Source: Nonomuraea sp. NEAU-A123 (GTDB lineage Bacteria > Actinomycetota > Actinomycetes > Streptosporangiales > Streptosporangiaceae). From it: DNA of 64,000 nucleotides. Positions 41,957 through 50,883 of the stretch are shown piece after piece. The notes beneath the pieces are model-generated. The model saw only the letters and a program-made list of their open reading frames with translations, did no database searches and was not told where the DNA came from. How positions within the stretch are numbered: position 1 is the first letter of the stretch; the number at the start of each line of letters is the position of its first letter. Position numbers and translations under genes: made by a program. The stretch lies in NCBI RefSeq assembly GCF_018603905.1, contig NZ_JAHFZZ010000018.1, positions 89,054 through 153,053 on the forward strand. Direction: 5' to 3'.

Positions 41957-43303
41957 TTGCGTGCCTGGAACTTACCCACCCGGAAATTGATGGCGTACGC
42001 GGCGAGTGCGGCGGCACTCGCATTAGTGATGGCGGGGGCCGTGTCGGCCCCCGCCATTGCTGACGACACCCCGAGCACCTACTACCTCGACAGCGTCAAC
42101 GGCAAAGACTCGGCGAACGGCCTCTCGGACTCCACGCCATGGAAGACCCTGGCCAAGGCGAACGCCGCGAACATGGTCGCCGGCTCCAAACTCATGCTGA
42201 AGCGCGGCAGCTCCTGGTCCGGGCAGCTGTGGATCACGGGGTCGGGCTCGGACGGGCACCCGATCGTCGTCGACGCGTACGGCACGGGCAACCGCCCCGT
42301 GCTCAAGAACGACACCGAGGCCTGCCTGTACCTCGAAGGCGACTACATCGAGGTCTACAACCTGCAGATCGGCGTCGACTCGAACCAGGGCCGCTGCTCG
42401 TGGGCGGGCATCAAGGTAGGCGGCAGCAACAACGTCATCGAGCAGAACTACATCACCGGCGCCGCGGCGGGCGTCTACATCGAGACGAGCGCCAAGGGCA
42501 CCTCGGTGACCAGCAACGAATTCGTCAACAACAACTTCATGAGCAAGCTCACGCCGCAGGAGGAGAACGACAACGACGACTCCGGCGCGTTCGCGATGCT
42601 GGTGCAGGGTGACGACTCCAACATCGGCTGGAACACCATCACCGGATCGGTGGCCTTCAGCTACGACTACGAGTGGGACGGCGCGGCCGTGGAGATCTTC
42701 ATGGGCTCCCGCAACTACGTCCACCACAACCTCGCGGTCGACGTCGACACCTTCACCGAACTGGGCACCAGCCGCAACGACGACGGATCGACGAACGACC
42801 CCGACGGGACCTCCGGGAACGTCTTCGAGTACAACGGCATCTACGGTGACAGGTCCCGGTCGGGCATCGTCACCCGCGGTCCGACGAAGGACAACGGCGA
42901 GATCGAGACGAACGGCCCGGTGTTCGGCACCGTGTTCCGCAACAACTCGATGAACCTGCCCAACGCCGACTCCGAGGGCGTCGTCTGCTACGCGGGCTGC
43001 ACGAACGCGCACTTCAAGCTGTCGCAGAACATCATCGTGGCCGCAGGGAAGAGCGCGTACGGCGACTCCACCTTCACCGCCAACGACCACAACATCTTCT
43101 ACGGCGGCCAGTACCAGATGACGGCGGGCACCGCCAACGTGCGCCGGGACCCCAAGTTCGACCCGAACAACCCCCTGCACCTGCTGAGCGGCAGCCCGGC
43201 GATCGGTCTCGGCATCACCGCCTTCAACCCCCTCGACCTGGACTCGGTAGCCGTGGGCTCGGACGGCAACATCGAAGCCGGCGCCTACGAATACGTGGAC
43301 TAA
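41957..43303 (+). CDS. Secreted right-handed parallel beta-helix protein
   Basis: 448 residues from TTG at 41957, downstream of AGGAGG; earlier in-frame GTG 41858 and ATG 41906 lie in or next to the operator. The signal peptide contains LMAYAASAAALALVMAGAVS and ends APAIADD. The mature protein starts TYYLDSVNGKDSANGLSDST, typical of pectate-lyase/poly-uronate-type beta-helix proteins. Repeated N-rich rungs follow (NVIEQNYITGAAAGVYIETS; NIGWNTITGSVAFSYDYEWD; NVFEYNGIYGDRSRSGIVTR). The Asn ladder and Asp-rich loops suggest calcium-supported polysaccharide binding or cleavage. No catalytic residues can be assigned. Confidence 0.8.
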   Translation: MRAWNLPTRKLMAYAASAAALALVMAGAVSAPAIADDTPSTYYLDSVNGKDSANGLSDSTPWKTLAKANAANMVAGSKLMLKRGSSWSGQLWITGSGSDGHPIVVDAYGTGNRPVLKNDTEACLYLEGDYIEVYNLQIGVDSNQGRCSWAGIKVGGSNNVIEQNYITGAAAGVYIETSAKGTSVTSNEFVNNNFMSKLTPQEENDNDDSGAFAMLVQGDDSNIGWNTITGSVAFSYDYEWDGAAVEIFMGSRNYVHHNLAVDVDTFTELGTSRNDDGSTNDPDGTSGNVFEYNGIYGDRSRSGIVTRGPTKDNGEIETNGPVFGTVFRNNSMNLPNADSEGVVCYAGCTNAHFKLSQNIIVAAGKSAYGDSTFTANDHNIFYGGQYQMTAGTANVRRDPKFDPNNPLHLLSGSPAIGLGITAFNPLDLDSVAVGSDGNIEAGAYEYVD

Positions 43304-43313
43304 CGTGTAGCTC

Positions 43314-44267
43314 ATGCGAGTTGTGGTGATCGGCTCCAGCGGCCATATCGGCACCTACCTCATTCCCCGTCTCGTCGACGCGGGGCATGACGTGGTCGCC
43401 GTGAGCCGGGGCCGGCGGGACCCTTACACCCCGCACGGCGCCTGGCAGCGGGTCACCACGATCACCGCCGACCGCGTGGCGGAGGAGGCCGACGACACCT
43501 TCGGCAAGCGCGTGGCCGCGCTGGAGCCGGACGTCGTCATGGACCTCATCTGCTTCGAGGAGTCCAGCGCGCGCCGCCTGGCGGCCGCGCTGACCGGTCG
43601 CGTCCGGCACTTCCTGCACTGCGGCACGATCTGGGTGCACGGCCCCAGCACCCGGGTGCCCACGACCGAGGATCGGCCACGGCGGCCGCTCGCCCACTAC
43701 GGCCGCCAGAAGGCCGCCATCGAGGCGCACCTGCTCGACCGCGCCCACCGTGACGGCTTCCCGGCCACCGTCATCCATCCCGGCCACATCACTGGCCCGG
43801 GATGGGTGCCGGTCAACCCGGCGGGCAACCTCGACCCGGCCGTGTTCCAGGCCCTGGCCGACGGCACCGAGGTGACGCTCCCGAACCTGGGCATGGAGAC
43901 CGTCCAGCACGTCCACGCCGACGACGTGGCGCGCCTGTTCATGGACGCGCTGGCCAACCCGGCCGGCTCCGTGGGCGAGAGCTTCCACTCCGTCGCCACC
44001 ACCGCCCTGACGCTGCGCGGCTACGCCGAGGCGGTGGCGGGCTGGTTCGGGCAGGACGCCCGGCTCGCCTACCTCCCGTGGGAGCAGTGGCGTGACACGG
44101 TGTCCGAGGAGCAGGCCCGCATCACCTACGACCACATCGCGCACAGCCCCCACTGCGGCATGGAGAAGGCCCAGCGCCTGCTCGGCCACCGGCCGCGCCA
44201 CACCTCACTGGAAGCCATCGCCGAGGCCGTCAACTGGCTCGTCGCGGCGGGGACCATCACCCGCTAG
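43314..44267 (+). CDS. NAD-dependent epimerase/dehydratase-like (extended SDR)
   Basis: 317 residues; starts 10 bp after the beta-helix gene. N-terminal VVVIGSSGHIGTYLIPRL carries GxxGxxG. The catalytic Tyr-x3-Lys is HYGRQKAAIEAHL (about residue 127), and HPGHITGPGWVPVNPAGNLD is the substrate loop. The atypical short sheet order (DVVMDLICFEESSARRLAAA) places it with NAD-dependent epimerase-like proteins of unknown substrate. A nucleotide-sugar or sugar-acid substrate is possible given the adjacent carbohydrate genes. It converges on the USP gene. Confidence 0.8.
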   Translation: MRVVVIGSSGHIGTYLIPRLVDAGHDVVAVSRGRRDPYTPHGAWQRVTTITADRVAEEADDTFGKRVAALEPDVVMDLICFEESSARRLAAALTGRVRHFLHCGTIWVHGPSTRVPTTEDRPRRPLAHYGRQKAAIEAHLLDRAHRDGFPATVIHPGHITGPGWVPVNPAGNLDPAVFQALADGTEVTLPNLGMETVQHVHADDVARLFMDALANPAGSVGESFHSVATTALTLRGYAEAVAGWFGQDARLAYLPWEQWRDTVSEEQARITYDHIAHSPHCGMEKAQRLLGHRPRHTSLEAIAEAVNWLVAAGTITR

Positions 44268-44280
44268 CCACGCCCCGCGC

Positions 44281-44676
44281 TCAGGCCTGAGGTTCCTTGA
44301 CCGCGAGCACCGGGCAGTCGGCCTCCAGGAGGATCCGCTGCGCGCTGCTGCCCATGATCAGCTTGCCGACCGGTGAGCGTCTGCGCAGCCCGATGACGAT
44401 CAGGCTCGCCGCGGCCGCCTCCGCCGCCGCGAGCACGGCCTCGGCGACGTCGTCCTCCGCCACCTGCTCGAACTCGTGCACCAGCCCGCCCGGACTCAGC
44501 TCCGCGATCAGGCGCCCGAGCTCCTGCGCGTCCGCGGTCGAGGCGTCGACGTAGGCGCCGGGCCGCGAGACGTTGAGGACCTTCAGCGGCGCCCCGCGGA
44601 GCACTGCTTCCGCGATCGCCTGCTGGAGCGCGGCCCTGCCCAGCTTGTTGGGCAGATATCCAACGATGACGGTCAT
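44281..44676 (-). CDS. Single-domain universal stress protein at the end of the aldarate operon
   Basis: 131 residues; its ATG overlaps the tctA stop (ATGA). The USP fold has VIVGYLPNKLGRAALQQAIA at the start and SLIVIGLRRRSPVGKLIMGS with SAQRILLEADCPVLAV, an ATP-type G..G...G(S) loop. Tripartite tricarboxylate operons often end in a USP gene. Its role may be to tune the importer, but this is unproven. Confidence 0.88.
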   Translation of the reverse strand: MTVIVGYLPNKLGRAALQQAIAEAVLRGAPLKVLNVSRPGAYVDASTADAQELGRLIAELSPGGLVHEFEQVAEDDVAEAVLAAAEAAAASLIVIGLRRRSPVGKLIMGSSAQRILLEADCPVLAVKEPQA

Positions 44677-46172
44677 GCTTCGGCCTTTCTCCGTGACGTG
44701 CGCAGCAGGCGGGTCAGCGGCGGGACGGTGATGATGAGCAGGATCGCCACCAGCAGCGTCGCCGCGATCGGCTGGCCGAAGAAGCCGGTGAGCTGCCCGT
44801 CGAACAGGCGCATCGAGCGCCTGAAGGACGACTCCAGGAGGCTGCCGAGGACGAAGGCGAGCACCAGCGGCCCCGGCTCGAAGCCGACCTTCTTCATCAG
44901 GTAGCCCACGATGCCGAGGCCGACCATGAGGTACATGTCGAAGACGTTCATGCGGACGGTGTAGACGCCGATCATGGTGATCAGGATCGTCAGCGGGGCC
45001 AGGATCGCCGCCCGGATGCGCAGGATCCTGACGAAGATCCCGATCAGCGGCAGGCTCATGGCCAGCAGCAGCACGTTGCCGATGTACATCGAGTTGACGA
45101 CGCCCCAGAACAGGTCCGGTTTCTCCTGCACCAGCAGCGGCCCCGGCGTGATGCCCTGCAGCAGCAGCGCGCCGAACATGATGGCCATGGTCGCGTTCGC
45201 CGGGATGCCCAGGGTGAGCAGCGGGATGAAGGAGGAGGTGGCGGCGGCGTTGTTGGCGGTCTCGGGTCCGGCGACGCCCTGGATGGCGCCCTTGCCGAAC
45301 TTCTCGGGATGCTTGGCGGCCTTCTTCTCCACCGCGTACGCCACCATCGACGACATGGTCGCGCCGCCCCCGGGCAGGATGCCGAGCACGAACCCCACCA
45401 GCGAGCCGCGTGTGATGGCGCCCTTGGACTCGCTGATGTCCTTGCGCGAGGGGTAGACGGAGCCGACGCTGGGGGCGGGGGCGCTCTTGCCGCGCAGCGA
45501 TTCCAGGCTGTAGAGGATCTCGCCGACGCCGAACAGGCCCATCGCGACGATGACGAAGTCGATGCCGTCGAGCAACTGGTCGCTGCCGAACGTCAGGCGC
45601 GAGGTGCCGGCCAGCGGATCCTGGCCGATGGCCGCCAGGAGCAGGCCGATGGTGGCCATCAGGATGCTCTTGGTCGTGGAGCCGGTGCCGAGCGTGGAGA
45701 CCAGCAGGATGCCCAGCAGGGCCAGCGCCGTGTACTCGGCGGGGCCGAAGTCCAGCGCGAACCCGGCCACCAGCGGGGCGACGAAGGTGAGCGCGAGGAC
45801 CGCGACCGTACCACCGATGAAGGAGCCGATCGCCGCGATGCCGAGCGCCGAACCGGCCCGTCCCTGCCTGGCCATCTCGTGGCCGTCGATGGCCGTCACC
45901 ACGCTGGACGCCTCGCCGGGCAGCCGCAGCAGCACCGAGGTGATCGTGCCGCCGTACTGGGCGCCGTAGAAGATGCCCGCGAGCATGATGATCGCGGCCG
46001 TCGGCTCGATGTTGTACGTGACCGGCAGCAGGATGGCGATCGTGGCGGCGGGGCCGAGGCCGGGCAGCACGCCCACGAGCATGCCCAGCGTGACGCCGAG
46101 CAGGCAGTAGAACAGGTTCTCCGGTTGGAAGACGACCCCGAACCCGGCGATCACCGGGGAGAAGAAATCCAT
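44673..46172 (-). CDS. tctA: Tripartite tricarboxylate transporter, large membrane subunit TctA
   Basis: 499 residues from ATG at 46172 (MDFFSPVIAGFGVVFQPENL). Family motifs: GVLPGLGPAATIAILLPVTY, GIFYGAQYGGTITSVLLRLP, GFVLGILPGGGATMSSMVAY, ESANN-type QGVAGPETANNAAATSSFIP and LLTLGIPANATMAIMFGALL. About twelve transmembrane helices in two repeats. It drives solute uptake with the periplasmic-type binding protein TctC and small subunit TctB encoded just upstream. The locus suggests an aldarate or related dicarboxylate as cargo. Confidence 0.94.
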   Translation of the reverse strand: MDFFSPVIAGFGVVFQPENLFYCLLGVTLGMLVGVLPGLGPAATIAILLPVTYNIEPTAAIIMLAGIFYGAQYGGTITSVLLRLPGEASSVVTAIDGHEMARQGRAGSALGIAAIGSFIGGTVAVLALTFVAPLVAGFALDFGPAEYTALALLGILLVSTLGTGSTTKSILMATIGLLLAAIGQDPLAGTSRLTFGSDQLLDGIDFVIVAMGLFGVGEILYSLESLRGKSAPAPSVGSVYPSRKDISESKGAITRGSLVGFVLGILPGGGATMSSMVAYAVEKKAAKHPEKFGKGAIQGVAGPETANNAAATSSFIPLLTLGIPANATMAIMFGALLLQGITPGPLLVQEKPDLFWGVVNSMYIGNVLLLAMSLPLIGIFVRILRIRAAILAPLTILITMIGVYTVRMNVFDMYLMVGLGIVGYLMKKVGFEPGPLVLAFVLGSLLESSFRRSMRLFDGQLTGFFGQPIAATLLVAILLIITVPPLTRLLRTSRRKAEA

Positions 46173-46188
46173 GGTCAGCCGATCTCGT

Positions 46189-46686
46189 TCAGAAGGGCAG
46201 GATGTGCGGGAGTGACACACCGAGCCCGGTGACGAACAGCAGGTAGAGGGCGGCGGTCGAGCCGAGCGAGATGATCGCCGTCATCCGCCAGCCCTCCCGC
46301 CCGAGCCCTTTCAGCCACAGCACCAGCAGCGCCACGGTGGGGATCTCGAAGCCGATCCGCTCGAACAGGAACGCGTAGCCCAGGAGGGAGACGGCCGCCA
46401 CGACGACGATCAGCGCCTCCCGGGTGAAGGTCTCCTCCTCGCCGGTCGGCCCGGACCGCAGCGCGAGCACCGCCGCGGTCACGACCATGGCGACGCTGAC
46501 GGCCAGCGGCCACAGGCCCGGGCCCGGGTTGGACAGCGTGCCGATGCCGAGGTTCCACGACATGATCCCGGCGATCACGCCGACGGCGAGCGGGATGATC
46601 GCCGCGACGATGTTCTGCCGGCGCGCGTATTCCGGGCTCGGCGGGACGAGCAGCCCCTCTTCCTCCTCTGGCGTGACGCTGGTCAT
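46189..46686 (-). CDS. tctB: Tripartite tricarboxylate transporter, small membrane subunit TctB
   Basis: 165 residues from ATG at 46686, which overlaps the tctC stop. Four transmembrane helices (IVAAIIPLAVGVIAGIMSWN; LWPLAVSVAMVVTAAVLALR; ALIVVVAAVSLLGYAFLFER; MTAIISLGSTAALYLLFVTG) match TctB. GTLSNPGPGLWP after helix 1 is the usual conserved loop. It pairs with TctA. Confidence 0.9.
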   Translation of the reverse strand: MTSVTPEEEEGLLVPPSPEYARRQNIVAAIIPLAVGVIAGIMSWNLGIGTLSNPGPGLWPLAVSVAMVVTAAVLALRSGPTGEEETFTREALIVVVAAVSLLGYAFLFERIGFEIPTVALLVLWLKGLGREGWRMTAIISLGSTAALYLLFVTGLGVSLPHILPF

Positions 46687-47678
46687 TGCTGGCCCGTGAG
46701 GTCGATCCCGAGCTTCTTCGTCAGCGCGGCGAACTCGCCCTGGGCCTTGGTGAGCTGCGTCTTGACCTCGTCGCCGCCGACTTCCCAGCGGCCGATGTAG
46801 TTGGACTTCAGCAGGTCGCCGTACTCGGGCGTGGCGATGGCCTTGTCGATGGCGCCGGCCAGCTTGTCGCGCACGTCGGCCGGCAGCCCGGCGGGCCCGG
46901 CCACGAACCTGCGCTGGTCCACCACGACGTCATAGCCGGACTCGGTGGCGGTCGGCACGTCGGGCATCGCCTCTACGCGCTTGCTCCCGAACACGGCCAG
47001 CGCCCGGAGCTTGCCCGACTGGACGTGCTTGGCGGCCTCGGCGATCTGGACGGAGGCCGCGTCGACCTTGCCGCCCAGGACCGCGGTGATCGTGGGGGCG
47101 CCGCCGTCGAACGGCACGGGCGTCGCCTTCACCTTCGCCACCCCGAACAGCAGGGCCTGGGAGAGCTGGCTGCCCGTCCCCGCGCCCGTGGTGCCGTACT
47201 TGATGTCGTCGGCCGCGAGGATGTCCTTGATCGTCTTGTACGGCGAGGAGGCCGGCACGACCAGCGCGTAGTCCTCGACCGCCAGTCCCTTGACGAAGGT
47301 CATGTCCTCCAGCTTGATCGCGTCGGGGTCCTGGACCATCAGCGGCCCGATGGCGAACAGCGACTGCGGCATCACGGCCACCCGGTAGCCGTCCGGCTTA
47401 CCGCTGAAGACGTCCTTGCCGGCGATCTTGCCGTTGGCGCCCGGCTTGTTGACCACCACGGCCGGCTTGCCGAGCGGCTTCTCGATGCTCTTGGCCAGGG
47501 CGCGGGTGACCAGGTCGGTGCTGCCGCCCGGCTCCGTGGGGACGGTGAACTCCACGGCCTTGCTGGGGTACGCGGCGCCGTCGCCGGCACCGCCGCCCTT
47601 GACCGAGCAGGCGGTCAGCGCGACCACCGCCAGCAGGGCGCCACCGATGCGCAGGCCGATCGTGGATGGCATTCTCAT
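46683..47678 (-). CDS. tctC: Tripartite tricarboxylate transporter solute-binding lipoprotein TctC
   Basis: 331 residues from ATG at 47678. A lipoprotein signal ends in the lipobox LTACS, so the mature protein is anchored to the membrane surface. TctC/Bug fold motifs: YPSKAVEFTVPTEPGGSTDL, VVVNKPGANGKIAGKDVFSG, YGTTGAGTGSQLSQALLFG, PVPFDGGAPTITAVLGGKVD and VFGSKRVEAMPDVPTATESG. It binds the organic acid and delivers it to TctAB. It lies 13 bp after gudD in the aldarate operon. Confidence 0.94.
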   Translation of the reverse strand: MRMPSTIGLRIGGALLAVVALTACSVKGGGAGDGAAYPSKAVEFTVPTEPGGSTDLVTRALAKSIEKPLGKPAVVVNKPGANGKIAGKDVFSGKPDGYRVAVMPQSLFAIGPLMVQDPDAIKLEDMTFVKGLAVEDYALVVPASSPYKTIKDILAADDIKYGTTGAGTGSQLSQALLFGVAKVKATPVPFDGGAPTITAVLGGKVDAASVQIAEAAKHVQSGKLRALAVFGSKRVEAMPDVPTATESGYDVVVDQRRFVAGPAGLPADVRDKLAGAIDKAIATPEYGDLLKSNYIGRWEVGGDEVKTQLTKAQGEFAALTKKLGIDLTGQQ

Positions 47679-47691
47679 GGGGTTCTCTCTT

Positions 47692-48984
47692 TCACCAGCG
47701 TGGGAGCGGGGGCTGGACCCACGTGGGGTCGGCCTGTCGCATGGCGGCCACATCGTCCCGGTCGCGGACGCCGCTCAGCTTGATCCAGCGTTCGTGCAGG
47801 GTGGCCAGGGCGTCGCGGTCGAGTTCGACCCCGAGGCCAGGGGCGTCGGACACCTCGATGGCGCCGCCGGTGAAGCGGTGCGGTTCGGTGATGACGTCCT
47901 CGGTCTGCCAGGGGCGGTGGCTGTCGCAGGCGTACTCCAGGTCCGGAATGACGCTGGCGACGTGGGTCATCGCGGCGAGGCTGATGCCGAGGTGGGTGTT
48001 GGAGTGCATCGAGAGCGCGACCCCGTGGGTGCGGCAGAGCGCCGCGAGCTCGCGCGTGGCGTGCAGGCCGCCCCAGTAGTGGTGGTCGGACAGCACCACC
48101 TGGACCGCGTCCTTGGCGAACGCCTCGGGGATCTCACCGAAGGTGGTGACGCACATGTTGGTGGCCAGCAGCGCGCCGGTCCTGGCGCGCACCTCGGCCA
48201 TGCCGTCGATGCCGGTGGTCGGGTCCTCCAGGTATTCCAGCAGGCCGTCGAGCTCCTCGGCGACGCGAACGCTCGACTCGACCGACCAGCCGCCGTTCGG
48301 GTCCAGGCGCAGCGGGTGGTCGGGGAAGGCGGCGGCCAGCGCCTTGATGGCCGCGATCTCCTGCTCGGGCGGGAACACGCCGCCCTTGAGCTTGAAGGAG
48401 CGGAATCCGTAGGTGTCGGTGAACCGCCGCGCCTGCCGTACGACGCCTTCGGGGTCGAGGGCGGCGCCCCAGTCGTCGCGCGGGGCGTCCTCCACGGGGT
48501 GCTCGGCCCACCGGTAGAACAGGTAGCCGCTGTAGTCGACCCGGTCGCGGACCTTGCCGCCGAGCAGCGCGTGCACGGGCAGGCCGAGCGCCTTGCCGAG
48601 GGTGTCCAGGCTGGCCACCTCGAACGCCGAGACCACGCTGCGGACGATCTTCTCGTTCGTCCGGCTGCCACGCAGCCCGGCCGGGTCGAACTCGTTGATC
48701 TTGCCGGGCGTGAGCCCCGCCGACTCGTAGGCCAGGTCGTGCAGCGCGTTCAGCGCGGTGAGCGGCCGGCCGATGACGGCCTTGGCGAGGTTCCGCGCCA
48801 CCTCGAGGTATTCGGTGTCGCCGTAGGTCTCGCCGACCCCGGTGGCGCCGGTGTCGGTCTCGAGCTCGACGATGGTGCGCGGCGTGTACGGCTGGTGGAC
48901 GCCGAGGACGTTGAGCAGCGGCGGGTCGCTGATCAGGATCGGCGTGACGGTCGCCCTGACGATCCGGGGGATGGGTTGTGGCAT
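47692..48984 (-). CDS. gudD: Glucarate dehydratase
   Basis: 430 residues from ATG at 48984 (MPQPIPRIVRATVTPILISD). Enolase-superfamily GlucD features: N-terminal capping loop LLNVLGVHQPYTPRTIVELE; catalytic Lys pair in FRSFKLKGGVF; metal ligands in LRLDPNGGWS, YLEDPTTG and TNMCVTTF; and the catalytic His in VALSMHSNTHLGISLAAMTH. It dehydrates D-glucarate to 5-keto-4-deoxyglucarate, the substrate of the next enzyme upstream in the operon (kdgD). The spacing of 15 bp to kdgD and 13 bp to tctC indicates one transcript. Confidence 0.95.
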   Translation of the reverse strand: MPQPIPRIVRATVTPILISDPPLLNVLGVHQPYTPRTIVELETDTGATGVGETYGDTEYLEVARNLAKAVIGRPLTALNALHDLAYESAGLTPGKINEFDPAGLRGSRTNEKIVRSVVSAFEVASLDTLGKALGLPVHALLGGKVRDRVDYSGYLFYRWAEHPVEDAPRDDWGAALDPEGVVRQARRFTDTYGFRSFKLKGGVFPPEQEIAAIKALAAAFPDHPLRLDPNGGWSVESSVRVAEELDGLLEYLEDPTTGIDGMAEVRARTGALLATNMCVTTFGEIPEAFAKDAVQVVLSDHHYWGGLHATRELAALCRTHGVALSMHSNTHLGISLAAMTHVASVIPDLEYACDSHRPWQTEDVITEPHRFTGGAIEVSDAPGLGVELDRDALATLHERWIKLSGVRDRDDVAAMRQADPTWVQPPLPRW

Positions 48985-48999
48985 AAGGGGATTCCTTCC

Positions 49000-49938
49000 T
49001 TACCGGACGAGGGCGAGGCCCGTGTCCAGCAGGGCACGGAGCTCGTCGAGGTGCTCTGGGGAGGGGTCGGCGAGCGGGGCGCGTACGGGGCCCACGGGGA
49101 TGCCGCGGAGCCGCGCCCCGGCCTTGACCAGGGAGACGCTGTAGCCGATCCCCTTGTCGCGCAGCTCGACCAGGGGGATGTAGAAGCGGCTCAGCAGCAG
49201 GTCGACCCGCGCGTGGTCGTCGGCGTGGAAGGCGAGGAAGAAGGCCTTCGCGATCTCGGGGGCGAAGGCGTGGACGGCGGAGGAGTAGGCGGGCACGCCG
49301 ATGCTCCGGTAGGCGCGGGCCTGCATCTCGGCCGTCGCGGCGCCGTTGAAGAACAGCCACTCCGGCGGCGCGGCCAGCTTGAGCCGCTGCAACTGGTCGA
49401 GGTCGGAGTGGCCGTCCTTGAAACCGATCACGTTCGGGATCTGGGCCAGCCCGGCGATGCTGCGCACCGCCACCTTCACCTGGGCGCGCTGGTACACGAT
49501 GACGGGCAGCGACGTGCTCGCCGCGACCCGCCGTACGTGTTCGACCAGGCCCTCCTGGGGCGCCTCCACCAGGTAGGGCGGCATCAGCAGCAGCGCGTCG
49601 GCCCCGGCCCGCTCGGCGATGGCGGCGAAGCGCGCCGCCTGGGCCCAGCCGTACCCGGCTCCCACGACCACCGGCACCGACCCGGCCGTCTCCTCGACCG
49701 CGGCCGTGACGAGGCTCTCGTACTCGTCCTCGGCCAGGGAGAAGAACTCGCCCGTCCCGCAGCACGGGAACAACGCGCCCGGTCCGGCCGCGACCTGATC
49801 GCGGATGTAGGCACGGAAGGAGTCGAGGTCCACGGCGCCGCCGGTGTCGAACGGCGTGAGCGGGAACGACAACACGGCGCTCTCCATGCCCCGGCGGAGC
49901 CTGGCGCGTACATCATCGACTGTATACGTAGCGGTCAT
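49000..49938 (-). CDS. kdgD: 5-dehydro-4-deoxyglucarate dehydratase
   Basis: 312 residues from ATG at 49938. DHDPS-superfamily barrel with LFPCCGTGEFFSLAEDEYES, Schiff-base Lys in NVIGFKDGHSDLDQLQRLKL (about residue 193) and Tyr in LPVIVYQRAQVKVAVRSI. It decarboxylates and dehydrates 5-keto-4-deoxyglucarate to 2-oxoglutarate semialdehyde. It leads the operon kdgD-gudD-tctCBA-usp and is divergent from iclR, its probable regulator. A dedicated semialdehyde dehydrogenase gene is not adjacent; the ALDH at 62460 is 12 kb away. Confidence 0.94.
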   Translation of the reverse strand: MTATYTVDDVRARLRRGMESAVLSFPLTPFDTGGAVDLDSFRAYIRDQVAAGPGALFPCCGTGEFFSLAEDEYESLVTAAVEETAGSVPVVVGAGYGWAQAARFAAIAERAGADALLLMPPYLVEAPQEGLVEHVRRVAASTSLPVIVYQRAQVKVAVRSIAGLAQIPNVIGFKDGHSDLDQLQRLKLAAPPEWLFFNGAATAEMQARAYRSIGVPAYSSAVHAFAPEIAKAFFLAFHADDHARVDLLLSRFYIPLVELRDKGIGYSVSLVKAGARLRGIPVGPVRAPLADPSPEHLDELRALLDTGLALVR

Positions 49939-49969
49939 CCTGTCTCCATATGTAGATGCCTGTTACGTG

Positions 49970-49987
49970 GCGAGCAGTCTTGCTCGC
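49970..49987. promoter_or_regulatory. Inverted repeat in the kdgD-iclR intergenic region
   Basis: GCGAGCA-GTCT-TGCTCGC, perfect 7-bp arms, centrally placed in the 96-bp gap between divergent starts at 49938 and 50035. It is a plausible IclR operator or mRNA hairpin. Confidence 0.55.
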
Positions 49988-50034
49988 GAATTGGTAATGT
50001 GTCAACCGGCCGTCCCCATGACAGATGAGGTGCG

Positions 50035-50844
50035 ATGACACTCCCCCTAGACGAGGCCGAGGGCACGGCGCAGGGCGGCGTGCGAGGCGTGAAGTCCGCC
50101 GCCCGCACCGTCGAACTCCTGGAACTCCTGGCCTCACGGCAGAACCGGCCGGCTCGGCTGCGCGAGCTCAGCGACGCGCTCGGCGCGCCCAGGAGCAGCA
50201 TCTACGCGCTGATCCGGACACTGGTCGAGCGCGGCTGGGTGCGTACCGACGCGAGCGGGACGCTGTACAGCATCGGCATCCGCGCCCTGCTCGCGGGCAC
50301 CACCTACCTCGACACCGACCCCTATCTGCGCATCGTGCAGCCGCACATCAACGACCTCAGCGTGCTCCTCGACGAGACCATCCACTTCGGCCGCCTGGAC
50401 CGGGGCGACATCGTCTACCTGGCCACCAAGGAGTCGAGCCAGTACCTGCGCCCCTTCAGCCGCGTCGGGCGCAGGCTGCCCGCCTTCAGCACCGCCATGG
50501 GCAAGTCGCTGCTGGCCGAGCGGCTCGGCACCGGCCTGGAGGTGCCGATCCCCGAGCAGCTCACTCCCCTGACGCCCAAGACGCTGGTGGACCGCGAGAC
50601 CCTCGTACGGGATCTCGAACTGACCCGCAGGCGCGGCTACGCGATCGACGACGAGGAGAACTACGTCGGCGTGACCTGCTTCGGCTTCGCCCTGCGCTAC
50701 ACCAGCCCGCCGACCGACGCCATCAGCTGCTCGGTGCCCATCGCCAACCTCACCGAGGAGCGCGCGAAGGAGATCACCGAGGCGATGGAGCGCACCCGGC
50801 TGGCCATCGAGCGCATGGCCCCGATGGACCTGGGTGAGTTCTAG
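50035..50844 (+). CDS. IclR-family regulator of the aldarate operon
   Basis: 269 residues from ATG at 50035. N-terminal winged helix VKSAARTVELLELLASRQNR, then LRELSDALGAPRSSIYALIR and LVERGWVRTD. The C-terminal effector domain carries YLATKESSQYLRPFSRVGRR, LPAFSTAMGKSLLA and NYVGVTCFGFAL. It is placed divergently from kdgD-gudD-tctCBA and directly before the second dehydratase gene, so it probably controls both directions in response to glucarate, galactarate or an intermediate. Confidence 0.9.
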   Translation: MTLPLDEAEGTAQGGVRGVKSAARTVELLELLASRQNRPARLRELSDALGAPRSSIYALIRTLVERGWVRTDASGTLYSIGIRALLAGTTYLDTDPYLRIVQPHINDLSVLLDETIHFGRLDRGDIVYLATKESSQYLRPFSRVGRRLPAFSTAMGKSLLAERLGTGLEVPIPEQLTPLTPKTLVDRETLVRDLELTRRRGYAIDDEENYVGVTCFGFALRYTSPPTDAISCSVPIANLTEERAKEITEAMERTRLAIERMAPMDLGEF

Positions 50845-50846
50845 GT

Positions 50847-50879
50847 GTTGTATGACGACATGGCGAGTTGTACGATGAC
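50847..50879. promoter_or_regulatory. Tandem GntR-type operators before the second dehydratase
   Basis: GTTGTATGACGAC (50847-50859) and GTTGTACGATGAC (50867-50879) are direct copies exactly 20 bp apart, two helical turns. The first has near-inverted arms GTTGT/ACGAC like FadR-subfamily GntR sites. They begin just after the iclR stop; the GntR gene at 52028 is the obvious candidate binder. Confidence 0.65.
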
Positions 50880-50883
50880 CGCC

